NCBI GenBank assembly: GCA_022315425.1
Contig: JAIUPT010000024.1
Location: forward strand, 659,933-723,932
DNA length: 64,000 bases
Direction of reading: 5' to 3'
From: Pseudevernia furfuracea
Lineage: Eukaryota; Ascomycota; Lecanoromycetes; Lecanorales; Parmeliaceae
Position 1 is the stretch's first letter. Each line of letters starts with the position of its first letter. The notes beneath the pieces were generated by a model. It was not told the DNA's origin. It did not search any database and was given only the letters and a program-made list of their open reading frames with translations. This document shows, piece by piece, positions 43,901 to 55,683 of the stretch. The position numbers were made by a program, and so were the translations under genes.

Positions 43901-45640
43901 TCCATAGTAACCGGCCTAATTCTCATTTCTCACCATGCCATCGGTCACTAGTGCTTGTTTCCCAAAGCAGGAAAACATACAAAGCCATATCGTCAGGGAC
44001 TTGATGCCATTTGGGACAAGGATGACCCTGCATACTCCGCTACCTCCAGACTTGACGCCATCTAGGATGAAGATGACCCCGCGTACTCCGCTGCCTGTCA
44101 GAAGGTCGATACTAAGGATTACTACATCCCACACACTTGCTTGTGTCGACACTTGAACGAAAAGCAGTATATATATATCTGTTGAGGCGATCCTCCTACC
44201 TGAGGATGATCCGCGCCTACAGTGTGCCAAGGACGGGTTAGCTAAGATCGGAAAGAAGCTTCCAACATCGGCTTCTCGGGGAACACCGGTCTGCAACCAA
44301 GAATTTCATTGACCACAAGAGAAGAAGAATTTGAAATCTACAAGTCACCGATCAGTGGCTCGTCAATCAGATTGTGATGTGCGCCAAAGCTAAGGTCGTC
44401 CTTAAGAACGAGACAAAAGCCTACCGATACTATGAAGAGCTGAAAGAGAAGCTCACGTCTTTTGGCGTTACACAGCAAACCAGCTCAATTGAAACCTGGG
44501 ACGTTGTGTGCAAAAATTGCTTGATCTACCCCTTATACGGCAGACTGTTTGGGGTAAAGATATACACGTCAGGTGGAACTTTGAAGGCAGATAGCTTATC
44601 TACACGAGAATTCAACAACAGCGCTACTGTACTGCAGCATACCAGGGCAGACAACCGATAGCGTTGGCAGGCAAGTAGAAAACTGGATGGTCATCAATGA
44701 GAGGTCCGAACGCGAAATTGCCTTAGCACTTGCATAGCTCTTTGCCCAAGTGGGAGACCTGGGCGGTTTGACACTGGATGATCACAGCCCCGAGGTCTGG
44801 GGCGCTGGAAGAAGAAGGTAAGGAAGTCCCCAGGGGTTGCAGTGGTTTGTGTGAAGACTTGGTTGATCGTTGTCCCAGATTGTGAAGACTTGAAGAAGAA
44901 GACAAAAGCATACAAGTACTATAACGAATTTAAAGCTCTTATCTATCGGCGAACGGTGGCTTGCTGTATATATGTGACCATAATATAACATAAAACCATA
45001 ATAACACAAGTGTTATCTTTTCACTGTTATTTAAAAGCATGCTAACTTGAGACAGACTGTATTGACAAACTTGGCAGGTTCGGATAAAGCAAGAATCTTT
45101 GATGAAGGCACTCAGTGTCAACAAAGCAAAACACCATTGTAAAGGAAGAAATCATTGTGAAGAAGATCGATAAAGGAACGTAAAGGAGATCAATGGGGGC
45201 CCAGCTGGGCGCTGACAATCAAATGGACGATGACCTGGACGACTTTCGGACGAATATACCTACGTCCCCTGCGTCTGATTCATCATAATGACTCCTATCC
45301 CGATCAACGTGCCGTTGATAATTGAAAGGCAGTGAGGATTGAACACCCTGCTGACCATGCAATTAAGGCTCATGAGCCCAAATGTGGCGACAGACTCAAC
45401 ACGACCAACTTCAAGGATAACAGAACTAGCTACGTGCCTCACCGGCGTGAAAACGCTCGAAATATCCAAAACAATCAGGATCTTTATTGGAGGGGTTGCG
45501 CTCATATAGTGGCACGGCTCTTATCTCAATAAAAATATATATACCTCGAAGCAGGAGGTAGCACGCTCAAAGCTACAAAGAGCGTGTGGATACTCTGGCC
45601 GACAGTCGTCCTAGCGGTCTTCTTGACGTATGTGGTACGC
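43901..45640 (+). pseudogene. Degenerate coding DNA with internal repeats
   Basis: At 43998-44115 two diverged blocks repeat on the + strand (LDAIWDKDDPAYSA and LDAI-stop-DEDDPAYSA). At 44395-44470 the frame reads KNETKAYRYYEELKEKLTSF, and a similar KKKTKAYKYYNEFKALIY piece occurs at 44895-44950 in another frame. Stops and shifts break all of it. The pattern is that of an old retrotransposon gag or a duplicated gene, but I cannot name the family. Confidence 0.35.
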
Positions 45641-46028
45641 GGGCTAGAATCAACGCAATCCTCGCGCTATCAAGACGAGCCAGGAAGGCCGGCTGCTCAA
45701 ACTACCAGGTATTCAGCTTCTCGATGCTGCCATGAGCTCTGACTCGCAAAGCTCCAGATCTGACGGTCAACAGATGACACCTGAGCGGCCCGGTAATGAG
45801 TTTCAACAGATGAACCCTCAGAACAATCTTGAAGCTCCAGAGTGCGCTTTTGATCGGTAACAACACCAATACCACCTACACCAGCAGAGGTTAACGCCAA
45901 GAACCATTATCTCTGAGGATATCAGTCCTCTATCTAGCTACATAGCTCACTCAAAACGCCGCCTAAAATTCCCAAGTACGTTGATGAGACGCTCGACCGT
46001 CAGACGAAGCTGGTAGGCGATACTCCTC

Positions 46029-46211
46029 TTGACAACACCCTCCCCTCGAAAGCGCCGGCTCAGGATGGACCAGGCCAACACTCAATCTTTTCCCTTTCTA
46101 AAATTACCGTCCGAGAGTCGCAATATGATATATCGCTATCTCCTCTCCACGAAACATACGAAGTGTGTCTTGAACCCAGGTCCCGAGGTCAGTAATGCAA
46201 TCTTTGGTTAG
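46029..46211 (+). pseudogene. 2EXR / F-box-like N-terminal fragment
   Basis: A 60-codon ORF reads FPFLKLPSESRNMIYRYLLS, the classic LPxExRNxIYxYLL motif that opens 2EXR-domain proteins, followed by VLNPGP. The frame then stops and the retrotransposon remnant follows about 50 bp on. It is either a truncated gene, perhaps cut by that insertion, or a first exon whose continuation I cannot find. Confidence 0.55.
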
Positions 46212-46259
46212 CCTTCTTTAGGCCACTGTCGATGCACACTGCTTCATTTCCGAATTCCG

Positions 46260-46905
46260 GGCCGGAGAAGCGGTGGGAGAGTAGGATGTTGAGAGCGTGT
46301 GCAGGAAAGTCCAGATGGAGCGGCCGAGCGCTTCTCACCGCTTTCTCATGGATTTGGCCGCCGACCGCGTTGGCATACCAGCCCCAGAAATCTTACTTAC
46401 TCAACGACGACCTCCCTACTATAAGAAAAACACCAAGTACCCCAACCCTGACCCGTATGATGGGGACCGCGGGGCTCTTGAAGGGTTTGTCTTCAAGCTC
46501 AAAGCCAAGCTGCGCTCCAACAAAGACTGATACACTACCGAATACGACCGCATCCTCTACGCTATGAATGGCCTCAAGAGCACCGCTAAGCGCCGCATCC
46601 TTCCCTTAATCAGATCCGACAATGACTCGATCATCCGCACCATGAACCAATTCTATAATGCCCTACAAGTCGCCTTTAACAATCCTAATAGAAAGACGTC
46701 CGCTTAGCGATAAATCCAGAAACTTAGATAAACTAATCGCCCCTTTCACCAGTACCTGGCAGACTTTGAAGCGCACGTGCATGACACGGGTTATGACGAA
46801 TTCAACCAACGCTTCTGCTTCAAAGAGGGGTTGAGCAACGCTGACATTAGATCCTCAGACTGCCCCATGGCTACCCTGGATGTCCCTTGTGGATCATGCC
46901 TACAT
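46260..46905 (+). mobile_element. Ty3/Gypsy-like gag remnant, RIP-type stops
   Basis: The + strand reads the core of a Gypsy capsid gene: PNPDPYDGDRGALEGFVFKL then KAKLRSNKD-stop-YTTEYDRI, AMNGLKSTAKRRILPLI, FYNALQVAFNNPNRKTSA, a Lys/Arg-rich helix and PFHQYLADFEAHVHDTGYDE, and FCFKEGLSNADIRS. Family members have Arg, Gln, Gln and Gln where TGA (46528), TAG, TAA and TAA (46705-46735) now stand, i.e. CGA, CAG and CAA changed to stops by C-to-T. No protease, reverse transcriptase or LTR is seen near it, so only the gag part remains. Confidence 0.75.
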
Positions 46906-47964
46906 TAATAGCACGTACCCTAATGCGATATATCACCGCCATAGAGTACCTTAGTTAGATAAACAAACAAATAAACAATTAAAACATCGCTTAAGAATAG
47001 AATCAACTTGGTGACTGCTCATGTCTTATATCGACGACTTCGCTTACGTGTCGCTAGGTTTCATAATTAAGTATTATACGAGAGAAGAAATTAGAGATAG
47101 AGTCTGAGCGCGATTGACTTGGTAAAAAAAAAGGAAAATAAAAAAAACCCCCCTTTCGTCGTATTATTATACGTCTTATGATTATAAAAACTTCTCTTTA
47201 AAAGCGAAGTTGTTCACGACTATGTTTCGAATAGAGTTCTCAAGGGCAGTGAATTCGACTTCGTAGCCTTGTACTGAAAAGTAGTTATATACTATAATGC
47301 CTTTGCTAAACGTCTTGTCGATTTCGGAGGTGGGCGACTTATGATAGAATAAGGAAGTCAAGCAACTTTGAAGGATACAAAAGCGAGAGGAGGATGTATA
47401 GGATTGATTTCCTTGACGGGGTAACGGGGTAACCCCGAATAGGGTTCAATCTGATAGGTATACATACCCTTTTACTATATGTACATATCCCTTTATTCTA
47501 TTTACATTTCAAAGAAGACGCATCGCACTAAGCTATCTCATCAACTCTAGAGAGAAAGCCCTCAAGATAAGTCGATTGTAGAGTTGTTTTAATGAGTAAG
47601 TAGCTGAATGAAAGAATAAGAATTTAAAGTAGAGATAGTCGTTTCTTTGAAGAAGCATTTAAAGAATTATTTGAATATAACTTAGAGTAACTGAAGTCTC
47701 TTTTATATAAAAAGCACTTATAGGCGGAATTTACGTGCTGCGCAGCGCAAATACTTGAAGAGACTTTCGCATTAATGAGCTGATCGCAAATAGCAGTGTA
47801 TCTAGAGAAGAAAAAACGATAGGGCAATTGTTATATGCGACTCTTCAGCTTTGTCTTCATGATATGTTTATCACCTTTCAAAAATCGGACAGAACCTCGA
47901 TTTCTGAGGTCAAATAAGAAATTTTTGATATGAAACATCAATCGATCTAGACGGCTGAACTGTG
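46906..47964. other. AT-rich, degenerate DNA
   Basis: No gene. Short A-rich tracts occur at 47123-47150. It is likely decayed repeat DNA continuing from the gag remnant. Confidence 0.45.
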
Positions 47965-48190
47965 TAAGAACCACGTCATTTTGATCGTTAAAAGGATGCG
48001 GTGTAGTGAGGTTTTGCTCGATGCTCGCTCGATGCCCGTAACTCAGCTCACTCTTGTCAGTCTATGTTGTCGAGATATAAGAACCACGTCATTTTGATCG
48101 TTAAAAGGATGCGGTGTAGTGAGGTTTTGCTCGATGCTCGCTCGATGCCCGTAACTCAGCTCACTCTTGTCAGTCTATGTTGTCGAGATA
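47965..48190. repeat. Perfect tandem duplication, 2 x 113 bp
   Basis: Copy 1 is 47965-48077 and copy 2 is 48078-48190; I see no difference between them. Each starts TAAGAACCACGTCATTTTGA (the last copy is directly followed by CTGAAG). Identity in a region that is otherwise strongly mutated suggests the duplication is recent. Confidence 0.9.
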
Positions 48191-48290
48191 TCTGAAGAAG
48201 AAAAATGATGAGGATAAGGAGAACGAAAAAAACGAGGAGGATGAGGAGAACGAGGAGGATAAGAAGAACGACGAGGAAGGTGAGATAGAT
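48191..48290. repeat. GA-rich low-complexity tract
   Basis: Purine-rich GAGGAGGATGAGGAGAACGA-type repeats of 9-12 bp. Confidence 0.75.
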
Positions 48291-48674
48291 GTATAATGAA
48301 GGGTTAATAGTTGATCGAGGGTTGCGGTGAAAGAAGAACGCCTGGACTCAAATGACTCAAATGACTCAAAAACACTATGTTCGAGGATTAGCCGGATTAG
48401 ATGCTGATTCTTCAGGTCCATGGCGATAGGAGGGAAGGTGTTTTGTCTTTGATAGATTTGATGGAAATGAAACTGCGCCAAATTGCGACGTATTGCGCAT
48501 TGCGACGCCTTGCGGAAAGAGCGGGGGGAGAGGATTCACTGAGATCATTAAAGTTTCTATGGGACTTCGTGTCAAGTCTCTGATTTGCGGACAGAAATGT
48601 TAGGCCGAATAGTGTTGAAAGGTATACTTATGTTACTAGCCTATATCTACCTAGTAAGGAGAGGGTATATACAT

Positions 48675-49068
48675 AGAGAAGGGACGGGTTTGCTAATCGC
48701 TACGACTCAACCAAAAGGTGATCACTAATTATAAGTCACTAAAATGAACTATATACATCAGTTGTAGACTTGTCAGCGTACGATCACTCATCCATCTACT
48801 GCCTCAGGAAAAAAAGACGCCGCGCTCTCGCGGACAAGAGTGAAGACTTATTGCCTTAAAAATAGGACTTACGGCACGGGGATCGAACTCTCTATCTCTC
48901 GTCGTCAAGCTCGATCTCGAATTAGCCCTTTCGAGAATGAGCATCAGAGAAGGAACGGATTTGCTAATCGCTACGACTCAATCAAAAGGTGATCACTGAT
49001 TATAAGTCACTACAATGGACTATATACATCAGTTGTAGACTTGTCAGCGTACGACCGCTCACTCATCT
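48675..49068. repeat. Direct repeats of about 122 bp, 271 bp apart
   Basis: 48675-48797 and 48946-49068 are about 90 percent identical; they share GCTAATCGCTACGACTCAA and CATCAGTTGTAGACTTGTCA. Most differences are C/T or G/A. Between them, the minus strand holds a tRNA T-arm-like GAGTTCGATCCCC (about 48888), so the unit may be a SINE-type or LTR-type remnant. Confidence 0.75.
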
Positions 49069-49103
49069 TACATGTAGTAAAAGGGTATGTATATCTATCA
49101 GAA

Positions 49104-49215
49104 CCCCCCGAATAAACCGGCGCTGGGGCGGGGTGGGGTGGATTTCCAGGAAATTCGATACCCCACCCCGACCCCGGCCCAACACGAAACCCCGCCGAGG
49201 TGCCCCGCCGCGTTG
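49104..49215. other. GC-rich island with G4-like inverted repeat
   Basis: In AT-rich surroundings, GGGGCGGGGTGGGGTGG (49125-49141) faces CCCCACCCCGACCCCGGCCC (49161-49180) across a 19-bp loop. The minus strand has four G runs of 3-4 in 20 nt, which fits the G-quadruplex consensus; the two arms could also form a hairpin. Confidence 0.65.
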
Positions 49216-49722
49216 CGCAGCGTATCAGGTTAAGCAAATGGAGAGATACTTTTTTACACACGCATCATTGCTCTACCTGAACCTGAATTTGAACCGCGGG
49301 GCGCAGGGGTAAGGTAACACTATCGCGGCCCGCGTACGGAAACTATCTTAGGATTCGGTATAAGTAATACGACGTAAAAATGAATTTAATAACACGAGAT
49401 CTTCTCCTTGTTGACCGTGACAGCAGTCTCATTTGATCGAGAGTAAGCGAATAAAATTGTAGATGTACACTCACGGTCCCACTCACACAGAGCAACATTA
49501 CTCTAGACTACGCTCGTCTAGCCAGATGAAGAAGGTGTCTCATAGCCTGACCAAATTCGGACTAGGGTCAATGGACCTCATCCATTTTTTACAATCTGCA
49601 ACTATCCTACAGCACAATCCTTCGCAGCTTTACCATCTCTTGTTTTCTTGTCAATTACGAGTTTCTGTTTCACTAAGCTAGGGAAACAAAAGGACTGGAA
49701 CCAGCGACCAACAGCAGTCGCG

Positions 49723-52700
49723 ATGGACCCACTCACGGCGTTCAGCCTTACCTGCGGGGTAATCCAGGTCGTGGACTTCGGCACCAAGACTTTGATCAAA
49801 TGTAGAGAGATCTACAAAGGAGGATCCTCATCTGAGTACCAAGAACTCGAAGACTTGACAAAGAATCTCGTTGACGTTTGATCTGCGCTCGATCTTCCAA
49901 GTGTTCACCAAAGTGGGGGAAGCTTTGACAAACCCGACGAGCAGAGCTTATTGGAGCTAGCTAGTCGATGTTCGGCAACGGCTGACCAGCTGATCGAGAA
50001 ACTTCACTCGCTAAAGATTGAGGGGCCGCATAAAAAGCAGCAGGCAGTCTTGAAAACCGTGAAACTTCTTTGGGAAAAGAGCGAGATCCAAGAAATCCAG
50101 AAGCGGCTAGATGGCTATCGAGATGCACTAGACACAGAGATCCTGATAAATCTGAGGTATGTGTTATATATAGTGTAGCAAGCAGCGCACGGTACTTGAA
50201 GCTTACTTATGTATGCTCATTTGTATGTGAACAGACAACGTCTGGACTTGGCCTCTCTACAACACAACAAAGAGTTCCAAGACCTAGATCAAAAGATTCA
50301 AAAGCTCATCAACAGCCTCTCTCAAGGGCCGAAAAGTTTTGAATAGCTCAAGGACCTCATCCAAAATGAAAATGAGAAGACTAGGGAACACGTTAGCAGC
50401 AAGTTCCAGGAGCACGAAAGACGTAGAGCCGAAGAGGATTACCACACGCGGCTTCTTGAGAGTTTGTGGTTTGTCGAGATTCTAAGCCGTGAAGAAACGA
50501 TTGCCGAAGCCCATAACGAGACATTCGAGTGGATTTTCGACAAATCTGGCCATGCTGTCCGCCCCTGGAACAATTTCATTGCTTGGCTGGAGAGGGGTGA
50601 GGGTACCTGTTGGATCAATGGCAAAGCCGGTTCAGGGAAATCGACTTTGATGAATTTCCTATGTCAGGACGAGCGAACAATAGACGCACTAACAATCTGG
50701 TCCGGAAGGAAAGACATTCTCATGCCCAAATTTTTCTTATGGAGTGGGGGATCAACGATCCAAAGAAGCTTTGAGGGGTTATTGCGGTCGCTCCTCTGGC
50801 AGATCTTGAAGAAATTCCCTGAAATGAATATCCTATCAAATGATGTCGAATCACGATCAGAGCAGAGTAAAAGCATTTCTCACGAGCACGGTTCTATTGG
50901 CGCTTGGACAAAACGTCGGCTTCAAAGGACGCTTCAACAAGTGATAGAACAGCTAAAGAGTTCATGTTGCTTCTGTTTCTTCATCGATGGACTGGATGAA
51001 TTCGATGAAGACGAAGATGATTTGATCGCGTTCGTCAAATACATTGTTTCAACCACTGGCGTCAAAGTCTGCTCGTCAAGTCGACCACACAAGGCATTTG
51101 AGGATGCTTTTGGTTCTTCCGCAAAGCTACGATTGCAAGACCTAACGTATAAAGACATTCAGCGATACGTGACCGACAAGTTCCAAGGCGTGCCACAGTT
51201 GGAGTCAATGACAACACAGCACGAATATGAGATGGTCAAGTTGAAGGAGCAAATAGTGACCAGAGCGGAGGGAGTGTTTTTGTGGGTCTCTTTGGCTGTA
51301 AAGTATCAGATTCGCGGTCTGAGAAACGAGGATAGCCCAGAACAGCTGCAGGAAAGACTTGCATGTTTGCCAAGTGAGGTTGAAGGCATATATCTCCGCA
51401 TGCTGCTTCACATTGATAACCCCTATCGACAAGAAGCATCAGGCTTCCTCCAGATGGCTCTCCATATACCATATTTGACAATTTTGGACCTCGCGCTTGC
51501 GTCTTACAAGGACCTAGACAATACGCTCTTGTCTGCTGATGGGTTTTCCAAGCGTGAAATGGTATTGACGTGTCAACGGACCCGGAAGAGAATTGTCGCA
51601 ACGTGCGCTGGCCTTTTGGAAGTCCGTGAGCACCCAACCTCGAGCATCGGAAGTGATATCATCAGCGGCTGGAGCAGTGGACAAGACCCTCAGCAACTAG
51701 CTACCGACCCAGATGAGAACCTATTAGCTCTCAGCACTGGGAGCGAGACTATGGACGATTCTGACCGTAAACAAGAGACCGTGCAGCCAGATCTGGCGGC
51801 CAATGGCAACAAGCCAAGGTCAAGCTCAGAAACTGATATCACAGACGGCAAGGCTTTCGACCTGGAGTCGAAGGCCACTGTCTATTTTTTCCATCGCACA
51901 GCCGTTGATTTTCTAAGACATACCGAGCGAGGAGGAAAGTTTCTGGACGCCAATTTGTCGCCGGACTTCGATCCTCAAACCTTGTATGTCAAGGCGTTAG
52001 TTGGTGAACTGAGATTACGGGGCCCAAAAAATCACTCGAACATAGATATGATTATGGAACAGGTAGCCTTAGCCGAGGATCGGACTGGAATGGCGCAAAC
52101 CAAGCTATGTGAACTCATAGATCGTACAATGTCAATTATAGACCATGGGCATTCAGACTGGCATCCAAAATCTCACTGGTGTACGCGATGGGGGAATCTG
52201 GGAAAGTTACTAGTCCGTGAACAGTGTTTGAGTACCAGGACGAGTTCTCGATCGAGCTCGAGCGACTCGTTCTACTCCGCCATGAGCGAGCCAATGACCC
52301 AAGGCAATTCTGATGTCGCCCTGATGGAATCATTGGATTTTCTTCATTTTGCGGCTTCACACGGTCTCTCTCACTATGTGCAGCAAACGCTCGGATGCCC
52401 GGAGAAGAACGTTAGTCCAGAATTATTGGATCATTTGTTATACTGCTCCACCTTCTTATCTTCATATCTTGACGCGAGGTATTACCAGAAGTTTAGACCC
52501 TCCAAAGTTTTACCTGAGGTCTTGAGGCAAGGTGGCAACCCGAATAGGGATTTCTTTACGAGGACGATATGGAGAGAGTTTCTGGAACGCACGCTTTTTG
52601 CGTGGCACAGGTTTCATCACATTTCTGCGAGCAAGTTCGAGTTTCCTGAAATTTCTGATGATTGGGCGGCCATCACGCTTGCTACCGTTGCCTTTGTTGA

Positions 52701-53319
52701 GTATGGGGCAGATGTACAAGCAATTTGGACTTTTCATTTCAGCTCCGTGATGATGGTTGAGTTCCCCGACATTGAAGCTTCTCCTGATCACAAGACAAGG
52801 TATAGCACGTGTTCATTTGATATCCAGCTATCCCCTCTATCCGCCATCCACTTATGCCTGAGAGATAGGCCGCAATTCCCCCGTATCCGAGAGATGTGCA
52901 TTTCCAGGGGAGCTCTTTCGTATTCGAGGTGTACGATACTCGAAGTCAGTTCCTCTACCACTTTAGAGGAAGATGCAGAAAACAGGAAAGAGTATGAGCT
53001 ATCTGAGTATGAATCAAAGGAATTTCTTGCACTATTCGAGGATTATATGGCTATGGCAGGACGCGACACGGAGTACTCACAAGTAATGGGAGACTTAAGG
53101 CGTCAGATCTTGAAATTCTACCATCGGCTTGACGAAGTCCGACCTCACTCGTCGAGCTCTCGCTCGTCGAATCCTCCCACGAGTGGTTGTATAATACGAG
53201 AGAGAGGATCTGAGTGGAGCACATACAACTCCCTTTTCTACCCTGGGACTATGGGTCTTAAGATATTCAGAGCCCACAAAGTTCAAAAGGAGTACGTTGA
53301 CTCAAATCGTTATCCTTAA
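49723..53319 (+). pseudogene. NACHT-domain NLR-like protein, two premature stops
   Basis: Fungal STAND/NLR-type protein; relatives act in non-self recognition and programmed cell death. Exon 1 is 49723-50156, the intron 50157-50234 (GTATGT...ACAG) and exon 2 runs to 53319. The N-terminus (MDPLTAFSLTCGVIQVVDFG) is the usual fungal STAND N-terminal domain. NACHT: Walker A GKAGSGKST at about 50620, Walker B FFIDGLDEFDED at about 50977, then CSSSRPHKAFED and LQDLTYKDIQRYV (sensor and helical parts), and a long C-terminal region without clear ankyrin or WD repeats. A TGA at 49879-49881 and a TAG at 50344-50346 interrupt the frame; both could come from CGA and CAG by C-to-T. After the TAG, 951 codons remain open. 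Possible alternatives are a short-start protein or extra introns. Confidence 0.8.
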
Positions 53320-53479
53320 TCGTACGACTAGGACAGTGATGCAACGCCAGACCCTAAGTAGTCCAGCACCTCTCTCGCATGGCTACGTCGTGCATCGATA
53401 CTCGGGGTATGATGCGATCTACGGGAGTCTTGGGATTCTATGAACGTGCCCTCCGGCCGGAAAGGTGATGGGTCAGCAC

Positions 53480-53800
53480 CTTTTACTATGGCGGTGTCTG
53501 TCTTTTTTCAAGAAGAAAGGCGATAGTGACGAGGTGACGCCGCAGATAGGCATGGAGTTTTTCGTTGATCTAAGTGTCGGCGGGCTGGGGGCGTTTTTGT
53601 GAAGGGATCTAGAAGTAGATTCGATGAAGGAAATGTTCTGGGTAGAGGAAGTGAGGGACATCGGGCGGCATATTGACGTGAGGGTCGGCACCTCTAGCGC
53701 TTTGCTCTCTCGAACGCTGAGTGTGGAGGCTGAAAGGCTGCGAAGCTCTGAAACAACCTCGGCTTCTGTCAAGATTTGAGGATACCACAGAAAAATGAGG
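53480..53800 (+). pseudogene. Degenerate open frame downstream of the NLR
   Basis: One + frame reads FFVDLSVGGLGAFL, a TGA, then MKEMFWVEEVRDIGRHIDVR and AERLRSSETTSASVKI before a stop. The single internal stop in otherwise protein-like sequence suggests a mutated gene. I do not recognise it. Confidence 0.35.
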
Positions 53801-54299
53801 ATGAAGGATGGATAATTATATCTCAGAACTCTTCTGGGGGATGTCTTTGACCTCATACAAATACAGTTATATAAGCGACATGCGCAGTGGTCATAGCTGA
53901 AACATAACTGAGAGAAGGCTGAAAATCTCACATTTTGACACTCCTCTGTGAGCAGTCGACGAACAGCCTAAGACTTCCCTAAAGACAGCCTCGACTTCTC
54001 GCTGACCTCATTAAATCTCAAAATCTCGTGAGAAAAAGAAAAAGAGTATTACTCCTCTTTGCAAAACCCTTTGCGGGAGCGTCTCGCTGGCACTCTACCT
54101 CGCAAATTTTTGCCGAAACCACCGCCAAATGCAAGCAAAAGGCATTTTCGCATTATATAGATGTAGAATCGTTCAGATCTGAGGCTGTATATAATCCATT
54201 GGCCGAAAAAGTCGGTGTAGCTTTCTTGTAGGCCCTCAGAGTCTTACACGTCGCTGTCGCTGTCGCCGTCGTCGTCGCCATGCCACCGCCCATATCAGA
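53801..54299. other. Intergenic, nothing recognised
   Basis: No gene or repeat seen except a short (GTCGCT)-type run at 54251-54275. Confidence 0.5.
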
Positions 54300-54860
54300 G
54301 TCAATTCGGGCCCAGTATAGTCATTGCGGTTCATTGCACTCCATTGTAGCCATGTAGTCGTTGCAGTCCATTGCGGCCATGAGATTCCAGACATTGCAGT
54401 CCATTGCAGTCCATTGCAGTCCATTGCGGCCATGAGATTCTAGCCATTGCACTTCATTGCAGCCATGTAGCCACTGCAGTCCATTGCAGTTCATTGCAGC
54501 CATTGCAGTCCATTGCAGTCCATTGCGGTCATGCAGTCCATTGCACTCCATTGCACTGCATTGCAGCCATATTGCCATTGCGGTTATGTAGTCATTGCAG
54601 TCCATTGCAGTCCATTGCACTCCATTGCACTCCATTGCAGCCATGTTGCCATTGCAGTCCATTGCGGTCATGAGATTCCAGGCATTGCAGTCCATTGCAG
54701 TCCATTGCAGCCGTTGCAGTCCATTGCGGTCATGAGATTCCAGGCATTGCAGTCCATTCCAGTCCATTGCAGCCATGTAGTCACTGCAGTCATGTAGTCA
54801 TTACAGTCATGTAGTCATTACAGTCATGTAGCCATTACAGTCATATATCTATTGCAGTCA
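54300..54860. repeat. Minisatellite, 10-bp TCCATTGCAG units
   Basis: About 560 bp consist of variants of TCCATTGCAG with interspersed CATGAGATTCCAG and CCATGTAGTC blocks, so there is a higher-order pattern of about 60-100 bp. From 54895 to 55010 related words occur in inverse orientation (CTGCAATG). Rows of this kind are common in rDNA intergenic spacers, and an 18S start follows directly. Confidence 0.85.
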
Positions 54861-55018
54861 AGTATATATATATTCGACTATCGTGGCCTTTCTAACTGCA
54901 ATGAACCGCAGAGTGACTATCTGACCGCATGATCAAATTGACTGCAATGATGCAATGACCACACGGCTGCAATAGACTGCAACAACTGCACGGCTGGAAC
55001 GGCTGCAGCGGCTACATG

Positions 55019-55098
55019 ACCTGGTTGATTCTGCCAGTAGTCATATGCTTGTCTCAAAGATTAAGCCATGCATGTCTAAGTATAAGCAATTGTACAGT
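55019..55098 (+). rRNA. 18S rRNA 5' end, 80-nt fragment
   Basis: ACCTGGTTGATTCTGCCAGT, GTCATATGCTTGTCTCAAAG and TTAAGCCATGCATGTCTAAG are the universally conserved start of the small-subunit rRNA. The match runs to TGTACAGT at 55098 and then ends abruptly. Compared with the usual sequence I see two differences (T for C in GATCC, G for A near the end). The rest of 18S is not in the window, so this is not a functional gene. Confidence 0.9.
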
Positions 55099-55683
55099 AT
55101 GAAGTGTATACTTTAGGAGAGGAAGTAGCGGAATCAATTGGGTGAGGGTGTGATGGCACGCCCCCTCATTCGCGACATATAAGCTCGGGTTCACGTCCCG
55201 TCGCATAGGTGTTTAAACTGAGTGGCTTATTTAGTGCCCTGAGGATTTGCATATCGGGGTATATGCGAAACACAAGTGCCTCAGTTAGATTCTCACAGTA
55301 ATACCCGGATTACTGTGGTCTGAATGTACGATATGACTGGTTTCTCTGGTACGGTGTCCCGTTGACCCGAACACTCATTTTCGGGTTGGTTTGGGTGATT
55401 GAAGCAATTCAGTCCCTATCTACCTCCCGAATGGCTTGGCGTGATATGGTAATGGTTTTGTGATATTCACGTAAAGGGGACAGCCGGCCGCGAATCTCTT
55501 TGTGTTAAGTCGCAAAGGAGACCAGAGTTCAATTGAGGACGTTACATAATAAGCCGATGTTTATATGATGATGACTCGAAGTGTTCGTCTCACGTCTAGC
55601 TTTAATCACGCGCTGAGTATTCGCGCTGCGAGAAGTTCGATCAAGACATATGTGAGAGAAATCACTTCATCAATTAATAAATC

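Noticed and set aside
53473..53931. Minus-strand ORF of 152 codons
   Set aside because: The opposite strand reads more protein-like; no motif on the minus strand.
54236..54797. Repetitive ORFs with Met/Asp/Cys/Asn or His/Cys/Ser motifs
   Set aside because: They are translations of the 10-bp minisatellite on both strands.
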